A stretch of DNA of 47,950 nt. Origin: Brevundimonas sp. (GTDB taxonomy: Bacteria > Pseudomonadota > Alphaproteobacteria > Caulobacterales > Caulobacteraceae). The DNA is taken from positions 1 to 47,950 of the forward strand of contig NZ_JACESB010000019.1 in assembly GCF_013912005.1 (NCBI RefSeq), in the 5' to 3' direction. Shown here one piece after another: positions 1 through 9,232 of the stretch (position 1 is its first letter; every line of letters begins with the position of its first letter). Both the position numbers and the translations under genes were made by a program. Under the pieces are notes generated by a model that saw nothing but the letters and a program-made list of their open reading frames with translations, ran no database searches and was not told where the DNA came from.

Positions 1-101
1 CGCTGGACGGCAAGGGCGAGACCCAGCTGGCCCGCCCGACCGCCGACGGCGTGCGCGAGCCGCTCAACCGCCGCGCCACCATCAACATCAACTTCCGCTA
101 A
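1..101 (+). CDS. OmpA-family protein, C-terminal end (5' truncated by window)
   Basis: The frame starting at base 3 is open and ends at TAA 99-101. It encodes about 32 residues, including TADGVREPLNRRATINI. This matches the end of the OmpA C-terminal peptidoglycan-binding domain, whose usual signature is a G.D.VREPxNRRVxI motif that closes the domain. The protein would be outer-membrane or periplasmic and would anchor the envelope to peptidoglycan. Only the last helix and strand are visible, so nothing can be said about a barrel or signal peptide upstream. A strong hairpin terminator follows about 57 bases later, so the transcript probably ends here and is separate from the TonB-dependent receptor. 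Confidence 0.75.
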   Translation, partial: LDGKGETQLARPTADGVREPLNRRATININFR

Positions 102-157
102 GCCGGAAGGCGATGCGGTCCCGGCTCCGGCCGGGACCGACAGGCCGGACCTACAGA

Positions 158-189
158 GCCGCCGGTCCCGCAAGGGGCCGGCGGTTTTG
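158..189 (+). terminator. Rho-independent terminator after the OmpA-family gene
   Basis: An 11-bp GC-rich stem, ccgccggtccc (159-169) with ggggccggcgg (174-184), is closed by a GCAA (GNRA-type) loop. It contains one G-T wobble and is followed by TTTT at 185-188. This is a textbook intrinsic terminator for the partial gene upstream. Confidence 0.85.
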
Positions 190-296
190 CTTTGCGCCGG
201 GCCTCGGGCGAAGCGGGAGGGGGGTGCCCCCGGCGGCGGCGACAGGCCGCGCCAGGGCCGCCGGCGGCAGTGTGTCTCCGACGCCACCCGGTCGGC

Positions 297-325
297 CTGT
301 CATATCACTGTCACACGACTGTCGT
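297..325 (+). promoter_or_regulatory. Pho-box-like triple direct repeat upstream of the TonB-dependent receptor
   Basis: CTGTCA (297-302), CTGTCA (308-313) and CTGTCG (319-324) repeat with an exact 11-bp period. The first 18 bases, CTGTCATATCACTGTCAC, closely match the PhoB consensus (two CTGTCAT-like units separated by 4 A/T-rich bases). Three units make two overlapping boxes on one face of the helix. PhoB boxes normally replace the -35 element, but I see no convincing TATAAT-like -10 about 10 bases downstream. The site lies about 95-120 bases before the receptor start. The rest of the gap between 102 and 416 holds only the terminator and no plausible gene. The regulatory reading is inferred from motif match and spacing. 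Confidence 0.6.
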
Positions 326-416
326 CCCCCTTTCCGACGGGAGCCGTAGAGGGAGCGGGATTTCAGCCGGCGAAGGCCGGTCGCTGGGCGCGCGCGCCCT
401 TCTTCATCGGGGATAG

Positions 417-3400
417 ATGACAATGACGAACCGCAAACGCGCGTTCTGGACGACGACGGCCCTGGCCACCTCCATGCTGGCGGCGAGCGCCGTCTACGCC
501 CAGGAAACCACCGGCGCCATCCGCGGCCAGGTCACGAACGCCGACGGCTCCGCCGCCGTCGCCGCGAGCGTCACCATCGTCCACGAGCCCACCGGCACCA
601 GCGTCACCACCGTCACCGACGCGAACGGCTTCTACAGCGCCCGCGGTCTGCGGGTCGGCGGCCCCTACACCGTCACCGTGGCCGGACCGGCCGGCGGCGG
701 CGTGCGCCAGCTCGCCGGGATCGGCGTCGGCGACCCGGCCAACGGCGACGTGGTCGTCTACGGCGACGAGGCGGTCAGCATCGACGACGTGGTCGTCGTC
801 GCCAGCCGCCGCTTCTCGAACGACTTCGGCGCGGGCTCGGCCTCCAACTACGGCGCCGACACCATCCAGTCGCTGCCCTCGATCAGCCGCGACCTGAAGG
901 ACGTCGCCCGTCTCGATCCGTTCGCCACCATCGACCCGTCGAACGAGGACGCCCTGTCCTTCGCGGGCACCAACACCCGCCTGAACCAGCTGACCGTCGA
1001 CGGCATCCGCCAGAACGACGAGTTCGGCCTGAACGGCAACGGCTACCCGACGCAGCGCTCGCCGATCTCGCTGGACGCGGTGGAGGCGGTGAACGTCTCC
1101 GCGGCGCCGTTCAGCGTCATCAACAACGGCTTCATCGGCGGCTCGATCAACGCGGTCACCAAGTCGGGCGGCAACACCTTCTTCGGTTCGGCCTTCTACG
1201 AGAAGAGCGACGACAGCCTGCTCGGCGACCGGTACTACGGCTACGACCAGACGACCGGACCGGCCGGCAACCGCAACCTCGGCTACGGCCACCGCCGCGT
1301 GCTGCCGTACAACCGCGTGTTCGATGAGAAGACCTGGGGCGCGACCCTCGGCGGCCCGATCATTGAAGACACCCTGTTCTTCTTCCTGTCGTACGAGAAG
1401 TACGAGTCGGAGTTCTCGCTGAACGAAGGTCCGGCGGACGCCGGCTTCAGCAACCCGATCCCGCGCATCACCACCACCGCGGTGGAGAACTTCCGGGCCG
1501 CCGCCCAGGCGCGCTACGGCTATGACACCGGCTCCTACGTCGACGTCGCGCCGCCGGTCGAAGACGAGAAGATGCTCGCCAAGGTCGACTGGAACATCAA
1601 CGACAACCACCGCCTGGCCGTCACCTACCAGGAGACGATCGGCAACTCCTTCAACGGCTCGACCTCCTCGGCCTTCATCAACGGCGGCTCGACCAGCCAG
1701 CCGCGCCTGGCCCTGGAGTCCAGCCAGTACCTGAAGGACGAGCGCCTCACGACCTGGAACGCCCAGCTCAACTCGCAGTGGACGGACGCCTTCTCGACCG
1801 AACTGCGCGTCGGCTACAAGGAAACCGAGACCACCCAGCTGCCGGTCGGCGGCCTGTCGGTCGGTCAGGTGACGGTGAACGTGGCTGACCTGCCGGGCGT
1901 CGAAGCCGGCTCCGGCACGCCGCAGATCCAGTTCGGCGCGGACAACTTCCGCCACGACAACTACCTCTACAGCGAGAACACCAACGCCGAGCTGATCGGC
2001 CGCTACAACTGGGGCGCCCACGACTTCCTGTTCGGCCTGCGGACGGAGAAGCGCGACTTCACCAACGTCTTCGTCGCCCAGTCGCTCGGCACCTGGACCT
2101 TCTCCAGCTTCGCCAACTTCCAGGCGGGCATCGCTTCGGGCCTGATCATCCGCGGCGCCGTTGACCCGACCGGCGGCACGGTGCCGGCGCAGTTCGGCAC
2201 CGCCCGCGAGGGCGCCGTGCTCTTCGGCTACGATCTGAACTCGCTCTATGCGGAAGACACCTGGCAGCTGTCGGACGATCTGCGGGTCTCCTACGGCCTG
2301 CGCTACGACTGGTTCGCGATGGACGACCGTCCGACCCGGAACGCGTCCTTCGCCGCCCGCAACGGCTTCGACAACACGTCGAACCTCGACGGCCGCGACC
2401 TGTTCATGCCGCGCTTCGGCTTCAACTGGACCCCGGGCGAGTGGACCGTCTCGGGCGGCATCGGCCGCTTCTCGGCGATCGGCACCAACGTCCAGATCGG
2501 CAACCCCTTCGGCAACGACGGCGCCCGCATCACCAACGCGGTCTGCACCGGCCCGCTGACGGGGATCACCGACCTGTCGGTCGTCCCGGCCGGCGCCAAC
2601 TGCACCTTCACGCCGGGCAACGGCAGCGTCGTGGCCCTGGATCCCGACTTCGAGATCCCGAGCGCGTGGAAGTACAACCTGACCGTCGCGCGTGACTTCA
2701 CCCTGCCGTTCATCGAAGACTTCCGCCTGCAGGCCGACGTCCTCTACAACGACTTCGAGAACGCCCTCTACTACACCGACCTGCTGGCCAACCAGATCGG
2801 CACGGCTCCGGACGGCCGCCCGGTGTACTCGCACCCCGCGGGCCCGGTCGTGTTCGACCTGCTGCTGACCAACCTGGAAGAGGGCGGCTCCTCGTTCTCG
2901 ACGGCCTTCACGGCCCAGAAGAACTGGGACGACGGCGTGTTCCGCGGTCTGGATGTGCGGGCGACCTACACCTACACGGAAGCTGAAGACGGCAACCCGC
3001 TGACCAGCTCGCAGCCGGACTCGTCCTACGTCCGCTTCGCCTCCACCGACCACAACAACCCGGTGCTGGCGACCTCGGACTACGAGATCCGTCACCGGTT
3101 CTCGGTCAACGCCCACTGGGCCCGCGAACTGTTCGGCGACAACGAGACCTCGGTGAACCTGTTCATCCAGCGGCGCTCGGGCCTGCCCTACTCCTTCGTG
3201 TATCACAACAGCCGTTCGGGCAGCTTCGACAACGACTTCGGCAACGCCGTGCCGCAGTCCTACTCGGGCGCGCTCGGCACCTCGAACCAGCTGTTCTACG
3301 TGCCGCAGGTCGACCCGACCACGGGCCTAGTCACCGCGACCAGCGACCCGCGGATCACCTACACCGGCATCAACATGGCGGACTTCAACGCCTTCCTGCA

Positions 3401-3830
3401 GAACACCGGCCTCATCAAGTACGCCGGCTCGGTCGCTCCGCGGAACGCGTTCCGCTCCGCGGCCGTGACCACTGCGGACATCCGTCTGTCCCAGGAAATC
3501 TCGGTTCCGTACGTCCCGACCGGCAAGATCAAGCTGTACATGGACATCGAGAACTTCGGGAACCTGATCAACGATCGCTGGGGCGCGGTTGAGCAGTATC
3601 CGTTCTACCGCGGCGTCGGCACGGTCGTCCTGGCCTGCCAGACCCCCGGTGGCGCGGCGGCCTCCTGCGCGGCTCCGAACGCGGTCTTCAACTACTCGCA
3701 GTTGCAGACCCCGAACCTCGCCCTAGGCGGCCAGCCGGACGCCTCGCTCGCCGGCGAGGCCCGCCGGCCGAGCAGCCAGCTTCCTGCCTCGACCTGGCAG
3801 ATCAAGCTGGGCGCGCGGTTCGACTTCTAG
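417..3830 (+). CDS. TonB-dependent receptor, Oar-like with N-terminal carboxypeptidase-regulatory-like domain
   Basis: This 1137-residue outer-membrane receptor begins with a signal peptide (residues 1-28, cleavage near AVYA|QE). A carboxypeptidase-regulatory-like beta domain follows at about 32-115 (GAIRGQVTNADG). The plug is at about 125-250 (DVVVVASRR, then LTVDGIRQND), and a long barrel ends in RFDF with the terminal Phe typical of outer-membrane barrels. The length and domain order fit Oar/CarboxypepD_reg-type receptors rather than short siderophore receptors. ATG 417 is usable, but an in-frame ATG at 423 is better placed behind GGGGAT (409-414). The Pho-box-like site upstream suggests induction on phosphate starvation, so a phosphorus-containing ligand is possible. 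The actual substrate cannot be read from sequence. A terminator follows. Confidence 0.9.
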   Translation: MTMTNRKRAFWTTTALATSMLAASAVYAQETTGAIRGQVTNADGSAAVAASVTIVHEPTGTSVTTVTDANGFYSARGLRVGGPYTVTVAGPAGGGVRQLAGIGVGDPANGDVVVYGDEAVSIDDVVVVASRRFSNDFGAGSASNYGADTIQSLPSISRDLKDVARLDPFATIDPSNEDALSFAGTNTRLNQLTVDGIRQNDEFGLNGNGYPTQRSPISLDAVEAVNVSAAPFSVINNGFIGGSINAVTKSGGNTFFGSAFYEKSDDSLLGDRYYGYDQTTGPAGNRNLGYGHRRVLPYNRVFDEKTWGATLGGPIIEDTLFFFLSYEKYESEFSLNEGPADAGFSNPIPRITTTAVENFRAAAQARYGYDTGSYVDVAPPVEDEKMLAKVDWNINDNHRLAVTYQETIGNSFNGSTSSAFINGGSTSQPRLALESSQYLKDERLTTWNAQLNSQWTDAFSTELRVGYKETETTQLPVGGLSVGQVTVNVADLPGVEAGSGTPQIQFGADNFRHDNYLYSENTNAELIGRYNWGAHDFLFGLRTEKRDFTNVFVAQSLGTWTFSSFANFQAGIASGLIIRGAVDPTGGTVPAQFGTAREGAVLFGYDLNSLYAEDTWQLSDDLRVSYGLRYDWFAMDDRPTRNASFAARNGFDNTSNLDGRDLFMPRFGFNWTPGEWTVSGGIGRFSAIGTNVQIGNPFGNDGARITNAVCTGPLTGITDLSVVPAGANCTFTPGNGSVVALDPDFEIPSAWKYNLTVARDFTLPFIEDFRLQADVLYNDFENALYYTDLLANQIGTAPDGRPVYSHPAGPVVFDLLLTNLEEGGSSFSTAFTAQKNWDDGVFRGLDVRATYTYTEAEDGNPLTSSQPDSSYVRFASTDHNNPVLATSDYEIRHRFSVNAHWARELFGDNETSVNLFIQRRSGLPYSFVYHNSRSGSFDNDFGNAVPQSYSGALGTSNQLFYVPQVDPTTGLVTATSDPRITYTGINMADFNAFLQNTGLIKYAGSVAPRNAFRSAAVTTADIRLSQEISVPYVPTGKIKLYMDIENFGNLINDRWGAVEQYPFYRGVGTVVLACQTPGGAAASCAAPNAVFNYSQLQTPNLALGGQPDASLAGEARRPSSQLPASTWQIKLGARFDF

Positions 3831-3855
3831 AACCGGCCACAACGCCAGTAACGGA

Positions 3856-3891
3856 GGGGGGCGGTCCGGCGACGGGCCGCCCCTTCTTCTT
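3856..3891 (+). terminator. Rho-independent terminator after the TonB-dependent receptor
   Basis: The 10-bp stem ggggcggtcc (3858-3867) pairs with gggccgcccc (3874-3883), with one wobble and loop ggcgac. It is followed by the T-rich tail ttcttctt and lies 28 bases past the receptor stop codon. Confidence 0.8.
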
Positions 3892-3974
3892 GCCCGGGCC
3901 GGACTGACGCGTTGAACTCCTGGCGCGAGATGCCTATCTGGCGCGGCTCCGCCGCCGTCCGAGGATTCCCGCCG

Positions 3975-4976
3975 ATGACCCGTCCCGTCCCCGCCGAATG
4001 GGCGCCCCACCGCGCCATGTGGGTCGGCTGGCCGAGCCACGCCGAGCTGTGGGAGGACAATCTCGCCCCCGCCCGGGCCGAGGTGGAGGCCCTGGTCCGC
4101 GCCCTGGCCGGTCCCGGCCGCGAGCGCGTCCGGCTGCTGGTCGGCAAGGCCGAGGCCCTCGAGGACGCCCGCGCCCGCTTCGCCGGCGTGGCGGGCGTCG
4201 AGATCGTCGACGGCCGCTTCGGCGACATCTGGCTGCGCGACACCGGCCCGATCTTCGGGGCCGGCTCGGCGCGCGCGGCCGCCTTCCGCTTCAACGGCTG
4301 GGGCGGCAAGTACGAGCTGGAGCACGACGACACGGTGGCGGCGCAGATCGGCGCGGCCGCCGCGACGCCGCTGGACCGCCACGACTTCATCCTCGAGGGC
4401 GGCGCCCTGGATCACGACGGGGCGGGCACGATCCTGACCACCCGCCAGTGCCTGCTGAACCCCAACCGGAACGCCGGCTGGACCGAGGCCGCGGCCGAGG
4501 CGGCGCTGGCGGAGGCGCTGGGCGCCCGCAAGGTGCTGTGGCTCGGCGACGGCCTGCTGAACGACCACACCGACGGCCACGTCGACAACCTCGCCCGCTT
4601 CGTCGCCCCCGGCGTCGTCGCCTGTCCCGTCGCCTGGGGCCGCGGCGATCCGAACGACGACGTCTACGCCGAGGTCGCCCGCGCCCTCTCGGAGATGACC
4701 GACGCCGAAGGCCGGCCGATCCGCCGCCTGCCGCTTCCGTCGCCCGGCTTCGTCGGGGACGCGGACGAGCGGCCGATCCCGGCCAGCCACATGAACTTCC
4801 TGATCGCCAACGGCGCCGTCATCGTCCCCACCTACGGCGACGAAGCCGCCGCCCGCCTCGTTTGCGAAGGCCTCGCCACCGTCTTCCCCGACCGCGAGAT
4901 CATCCCCCTGCCGTCGCTCGCCATCCTCTCCGGCGGCGGCTCTTTCCACTGCATCTCCCAGCAGGAGCCGGAGTGA
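3975..4976 (+). CDS. aguA: Agmatine deiminase
   Basis: The product is a 333-residue member of the peptidyl-arginine-deiminase/agmatine-deiminase family, which hydrolyses agmatine to N-carbamoylputrescine and ammonia. Family landmarks are present: WLRDTGP (86-92), EGG (141-143), HTDGHVDN (198-205), and the catalytic cysteine C326 in GGGSFHC near the C-terminus. I chose ATG 3975, giving MTRPVPAEWAPH, because the family usually starts just before this conserved segment and GAGGA sits about 10 bases upstream. The in-frame TTG at 3912 would add 21 unsupported residues. aguB, the next enzyme, lies downstream on the same strand, but a four-helix-bundle cassette has been placed between the two. No recognisable agmatine-producing arginine decarboxylase lies in this window. 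Confidence 0.93.
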   Translation: MTRPVPAEWAPHRAMWVGWPSHAELWEDNLAPARAEVEALVRALAGPGRERVRLLVGKAEALEDARARFAGVAGVEIVDGRFGDIWLRDTGPIFGAGSARAAAFRFNGWGGKYELEHDDTVAAQIGAAAATPLDRHDFILEGGALDHDGAGTILTTRQCLLNPNRNAGWTEAAAEAALAEALGARKVLWLGDGLLNDHTDGHVDNLARFVAPGVVACPVAWGRGDPNDDVYAEVARALSEMTDAEGRPIRRLPLPSPGFVGDADERPIPASHMNFLIANGAVIVPTYGDEAAARLVCEGLATVFPDREIIPLPSLAILSGGGSFHCISQQEPE

Positions 4977-4984
4977 GCGGGGGA

Positions 4985-5015
4985 GTGAAAAGTGCTAGTG
5001 AGCAAGAGGTGAGCA
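4985..5015 (+). repeat. Left arm of 31-nt inverted repeat
   Basis: The arm begins GTGAAAAGTGCTAGTGAGC and starts 8 bases after the aguA stop. It pairs with 5384-5414 over 31 positions with one mismatch. Pairing stops cleanly at both ends of the arm. Confidence 0.9.
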
Positions 5016-5383
5016 CTGACGCGCCTCGGAGCCATCGCGATCTCAAGGTCTGGCAGATCTCCCTGGACCTGACGGAGACGCTGTACCGGGTCACGGCGGA
5101 TTGGCCGAAACACGAGCAGTTCGGCCTGATCAGCCAGGTTCGCCGCGCAGCAGTTTCGGTCCCGGCCAACATCGCAGAGGGCGCCGGCCGGCGAACGGCG
5201 GGCGAATTCATGCATTTTGTCGGCGTCGCGCGGGGTTCGCTTGCGGAGCTCGAAACCCTCCTCGCAGTGGCCCGCCGCCTCGACTACATCGAGGAGCCTG
5301 TCTTCCGGAGCCTCTCCGAGGATCTGTTCGAGCTTGGCCGCATGACCACTGGCCTGCTGCGAACACTTGAAGAACGTCGCTGA
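4985..5383 (+). CDS. Four-helix-bundle protein, 23S rRNA intervening-sequence (IVP/S23) family
   Basis: The product is about 132 residues if translation starts at GTG 4985, or 124 from GTG 5009. The core is typical of the S23/IVP family: DLKVWQISLDL, then FGLISQVRRAAVSVPANIAEG, then a GSLAELETLLAVARRLDY helix. The family forms pentameric alpha-helical bundles. It is found inside 23S rRNA intervening sequences and, as the relative Avd, with diversity-generating retroelements. Its molecular role when free-standing is not established. I see no reverse transcriptase or variable repeat nearby, so a retroelement is unlikely. The whole frame lies within a 31-nt inverted repeat, between two polyamine enzymes transcribed in the same direction. 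Confidence 0.85.
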   Translation: MKSASEQEVSTDAPRSHRDLKVWQISLDLTETLYRVTADWPKHEQFGLISQVRRAAVSVPANIAEGAGRRTAGEFMHFVGVARGSLAELETLLAVARRLDYIEEPVFRSLSEDLFELGRMTTGLLRTLEERR

Positions 5384-5414
5384 TGCTCACCCCTTGCTCA
5401 CTAGCACTTTTCAC
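5384..5414 (+). repeat. Right arm of 31-nt inverted repeat
   Basis: This is the reverse complement of 4985-5015 except at one base (5392). It starts immediately after the TGA of the four-helix-bundle gene and ends 15 bases before the aguB ATG. Confidence 0.9.
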
Positions 5415-5429
5415 CCGGACCCAGTCGCG

Positions 5430-6299
<870 letters not shown>

Positions 6300-7092
6300 C
6301 CGCCCGGCGCCGGCGGAGCGCGCCACTGGCGCAGGGCGCGGCGCTCCGCGGCGCAGGCGGGGCTGGACAGCCCCTCCGCCCGCGCCGCCGCCAGCTCGCC
6401 GCGCGCCGCCTCCAGGTCCGGGGTGAAGGCCGGCCGGGCCGCCGCGGCCGCGTAGACGGCCGCCCCCGCCGCGAGGCCGTCCTCGACGTCCGCCGGCCAG
6501 TTCATCCGGCAGACGGCGCGGCTCCAGCCGATCTCCCGCGCCGTCCGCCGCGCTGCGGCGCCGGCGTCGGGGGCGAGGGCGGCGAACAACTCCCCGTAGG
6601 CCCCGGCGACGATCGCGCCGACGGCCGGGCGCGAAGGCCCGTTCCGCACGCCGGCCGGAACCCGCTCGCACGGCTCCAGTCCCGCGACGCGGGCGAACGG
6701 CCGCGGCGGTCCCGGATCGCCGCCGCCGCCGGCCCGCGCGGCCGCCGCCGCATCGGCCGCCAGCCGGGCCATCAGCCGGGTCAGCGCCGGCCGCGGCCGC
6801 TCCGCCAGCCGCGTCCCGAGGGCGCAATCGAAATGCTGGGCGGCCCACGGCGGGCGCAGCTCGGCGTGGGCGGTGGCCAGCCACCAGCGATCCGTTCCGG
6901 GAGGGACGGCGCCGAACAGGGACAGGGCCTCCGCCTCCGCCTCGCCGGCGGCCGGAGCCCGCGCGAGCATCCGCCCGAGGCGGTCGATGTCCCCGGGAGA
7001 GAGGTAGCCCGCCGGCGCGGCCGCGTCGGGGCGCGGCCCGGGCGTCGCACAGCCGGCGAGGAGGAGGGCGGCCGCGACGGCCGCCCGCGGGA

Positions 7093-7611
7093 TCACCGTC
7101 CGCTGGACCACGACAGGACGACGTCGGTCGGCCCGTCCTCGACCGGCGTGGCGACCACATTGAGCATCTGGCCGCGACCGTCCGCCCCGTCGCCGGCGGC
7201 GTAGCCGCGCGCGCCGTCGCGGTTGAGGCTGGTGATCGACTTCAGCCCGGCCGCCTCCGCCCGCTGACGGTAGAAGGCGACCACCTCGTCCGGCGTGGCC
7301 TCGGTGGTGAACTCCAGCATGCCGCCGGGCCCCGCCGGGCTCTGTCCGGACACCGCGCCCGACTTGGCCACGCCGCCCGGATAGACGACGGCGAAGGCCG
7401 GCGCGCCGGGGGCGGCGGGCAGGGCGGGCCCGGCGGCGACCTCGGCCCCGGCGGCCGGCGCGGCCCGGCCGGGGTCAGCCGGCGGGGGCGTGGCGGCGGT
7501 CTCCGTGGCGGCGTCGGCGGCGGCCGGAGCGGCCGGCTCCTCCGCGGGCCGGTCGCATCCCGTCATGACCATGGCCGCCGACACAGCGGCGGCCGCGAAC
7601 AAGCGCTTCAT
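7093..7611 (-). CDS. Hypothetical lipoprotein with Ala/Pro-rich linker
   Basis: The product is about 172 residues from ATG 7611: MKRLFAAAAVSAAMVMTGC, a clear lipoprotein signal with the lipobox Cys at 19. A low-complexity Ala/Pro linker covers about 20-75. A compact C-terminal domain of about 90 residues follows, with FTTEATPDEVVAFYRQRAEAAGLKSITSLNRDGARGY, which looks like a small alpha/beta fold. I do not recognise the family. An upstream in-frame ATG (7662) would add 17 residues ahead of a good signal peptide and is less likely. The stop overlaps the start of the next gene as GTGA, so the two lipoproteins are probably co-translated. Confidence 0.6.
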   Translation of the reverse strand: MKRLFAAAAVSAAMVMTGCDRPAEEPAAPAAADAATETAATPPPADPGRAAPAAGAEVAAGPALPAAPGAPAFAVVYPGGVAKSGAVSGQSPAGPGGMLEFTTEATPDEVVAFYRQRAEAAGLKSITSLNRDGARGYAAGDGADGRGQMLNVVATPVEDGPTDVVLSWSSGR

Positions 7612-7692
7612 CCCGTACTCGTCCTCGAAGAGACTGTCTTTGTTGGCCTCACCGTGACGCAAGCCCGCGCCGGCGGCAAGGCGGTGCGGCGA

Positions 7693-8025
7693 TCAGCCGG
7701 TCGCGGCGTCCACGTCGTCGCCCGCTTGGCGCTCGGCGGTGTCGTTGACCGTGGTCTTGCCCTCGACGGGATCCCCGGCCGCTCCCTGGAACTCCGTCCC
7801 GGCCATGCCTTCCGTGGCGAGGCTCTCGTTGATCGCGTCCTGGTCCGGATCGTCCTCGGAGCCGGAGGCCGAGCCGCCGCGCAGCGACCCGGCGACGGTG
7901 TCGGAGCCCTGGTCGCTGCCGGACAGGGCGTCGGTCAGGGCGTCGGGGGTGCGGCCGAGGTCGGGCTTCTCGCCGACCTCCCCGGCCTCGCGGGCGTCCT
8001 CGGTCTGGGGCGGTTGCTGGCTCAT
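7693..8025 (-). CDS. Hypothetical acidic, probably disordered protein
   Basis: The product has 110 residues and is rich in Asp, Glu, Gly, Ser and Thr, with no hydrophobic core, signal peptide or membrane segment (MSQQPPQTEDAREAGEVGEKPD and similar). A good Shine-Dalgarno (AGGAG) sits about 10 bases before ATG 8025, which supports translation. I do not recognise a family. Its composition resembles small stress-related or hydrophilin-like proteins, but that is a guess. Confidence 0.5.
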   Translation of the reverse strand: MSQQPPQTEDAREAGEVGEKPDLGRTPDALTDALSGSDQGSDTVAGSLRGGSASGSEDDPDQDAINESLATEGMAGTEFQGAAGDPVEGKTTVNDTAERQAGDDVDAATG

Positions 8026-8089
8026 GACGGCGGTTCTCCTTCACGGAGGGAAGCGGCCGTCGCGGCGCGCGGTTCCCCGGCGTCGCCGC

Positions 8090-8128
8090 AAGAAGAAGGG
8101 GCCGGGAGACGATCTCCCGGCCCCCCCG
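8090..8128 (-). terminator. Rho-independent terminator after the deoxyhypusine-synthase-like gene
   Basis: A perfect 12-bp stem, ggggccgggaga (8098-8109) with tctcccggcccc (8113-8124), has a 3-base loop. Read on the minus strand it is followed by TTCTTCTT and lies just past the stop at 8130. Confidence 0.9.
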
Positions 8129-8129
8129 A

Positions 8130-9188
8130 TCAGGCCTGCTTTTCGAACAGCTTCTGCCAGCGCCGCGGCTCGCGGTTCTTCCACGCCCCGCGGTGGTAGG
8201 CGTCCGAGCCGATCAGCGGCACCACCGTGGTGGCCTCGGCGAAGACCATCTGCTCGTAGGTGGTCGAGACCTTGCCCCAGGAGGCGGCCTCCTTGAGCGT
8301 CGACGACGAGCAGGCGCCGTCGCGCACGTCGGCCACGGTGATCTGCACCGCGTACTTGTGCATGTCGGCCTCGACGCCGAGGATCTCGGCGCAGACGACG
8401 GTGTCCTGGGCGAAGTTCTTCGGCACGCCGCCGCCGACCATGAACAGGCCGGTGGTGCCCGCCGCGATCTTGATGTCGGTCAGTTCGCGGAAGTCGGCGA
8501 TGGCGTCCAGCATCATGTAGGGCTGGCCGGCCGCGGCCCGCTCCTTCTGGTGCTTGACCAGGCCGAAGCCGGCCGAGCTGTCGACGAAGGCCGGGCAGAA
8601 GATCGGCACGTCCATCTCATAGGCGGTCTGGATCAGGCTGCCTTCCTTCTTCGCGTTCCCTTCCGACAGCCACTTGCCCATCTCCCGGATGAACTCGCGC
8701 GAGGAATAGCCGCGCGGCTCCAGACGGTTGGCGATCTCCAGGATGGTGTGGTCGCAGGCCTGGAGCTCTTCCTCGTCGATGTAGGTGTCGTAGATCCGGT
8801 CGATGTAGTTGTCGCGCAGGACGTTGTCGTCGACCGGGCCCGCGGCCTGGTAGTGCTTGAAGCCGAGGGCCTCGAAGAAGTCCATGTCGACGATCGAGGC
8901 GCCGGTGGCGACGATGGCGTCGATCATGCCGAACTTCACCATGTCGCGGTACACGTGCATGCAGCCGCCGGCCGAGGTGGATCCGGCGAGGATCAGCCAC
9001 GGCGAGCAGTCCTTGTCCTCGATCGCCATGTTGAAGATGTCGGCCGCGCGGGCGGTGTCCCGCGACGAGAACGACATCTTGCGCATCGAATCGATGATCG
9101 GGCGGGCGTCGTAGGAGGTGATGTCGACGTGCTCGACGACGTTCGAGAGCAGTTCGGCCTTCATGTTGGACTGAACGGGAGCGTTCAT
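8130..9188 (-). CDS. Deoxyhypusine synthase-family protein (probable polyamine-metabolism enzyme)
   Basis: The product is 352 residues, about the size of eukaryotic and archaeal deoxyhypusine synthase. The family NAD-binding and active-site segments are recognisable, including STSAGG, GASIVDMDFFEALG and ASWGKVSTTYEQM, whose Lys corresponds to the imine-forming catalytic lysine. Bacteria lack eIF5A, and several bacterial members of the family act on free polyamines, for example as homospermidine synthases. The neighbouring ornithine decarboxylase on the same strand and the nearby aguAB genes support such a role, with putrescine as a likely substrate. The exact reaction cannot be set from sequence. 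A strong terminator follows the gene, and a hairpin separates it from the ornithine decarboxylase upstream. Confidence 0.85.
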   Translation of the reverse strand: MNAPVQSNMKAELLSNVVEHVDITSYDARPIIDSMRKMSFSSRDTARAADIFNMAIEDKDCSPWLILAGSTSAGGCMHVYRDMVKFGMIDAIVATGASIVDMDFFEALGFKHYQAAGPVDDNVLRDNYIDRIYDTYIDEEELQACDHTILEIANRLEPRGYSSREFIREMGKWLSEGNAKKEGSLIQTAYEMDVPIFCPAFVDSSAGFGLVKHQKERAAAGQPYMMLDAIADFRELTDIKIAAGTTGLFMVGGGVPKNFAQDTVVCAEILGVEADMHKYAVQITVADVRDGACSSSTLKEAASWGKVSTTYEQMVFAEATTVVPLIGSDAYHRGAWKNREPRRWQKLFEKQA

Positions 9189-9232
9189 CGGTTTGGTTTC
9201 CCTTACAGGTGAGCGCCCGTCGTCAGGAGAAG

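Larger units (their letters stand above)
4985..5414 (+). mobile_element. Inverted-repeat-flanked four-helix-bundle cassette (IVS-like) between aguA and aguB
   Basis: A 430-bp unit is bracketed by 31-nt inverted repeats (4985-5015 and 5384-5414) that match at 30 of 31 positions, the exception being 5007 against 5392. The unit contains almost nothing except a four-helix-bundle gene. Both candidate GTG starts (4985 and 5009) lie in the left arm, and the TGA stop (5381-5383) directly abuts the right arm. In RNA the arms would form one long stem enclosing the whole reading frame, much like 23S rRNA intervening sequences that encode the same protein family. I see no target-site duplication and no second copy in this window, so mobility is inferred from architecture only. 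It splits the aguA-aguB pair with 8 bases left on one side and 15 on the other. Confidence 0.6.

Noticed and set aside
363-3206. A 947-residue open frame on the minus strand opposite the TonB-dependent receptor
   Set aside because: The receptor on the plus strand has clear family motifs throughout. The antisense frame is low-complexity Val/Arg/Gly/Asp with no domain and is a by-product of GC-rich third positions.
4985-5383. A diversity-generating retroelement, since Avd is related to the four-helix-bundle protein
   Set aside because: There is no reverse transcriptase, no template/variable repeat pair and no C-type-lectin target gene in the neighbourhood.
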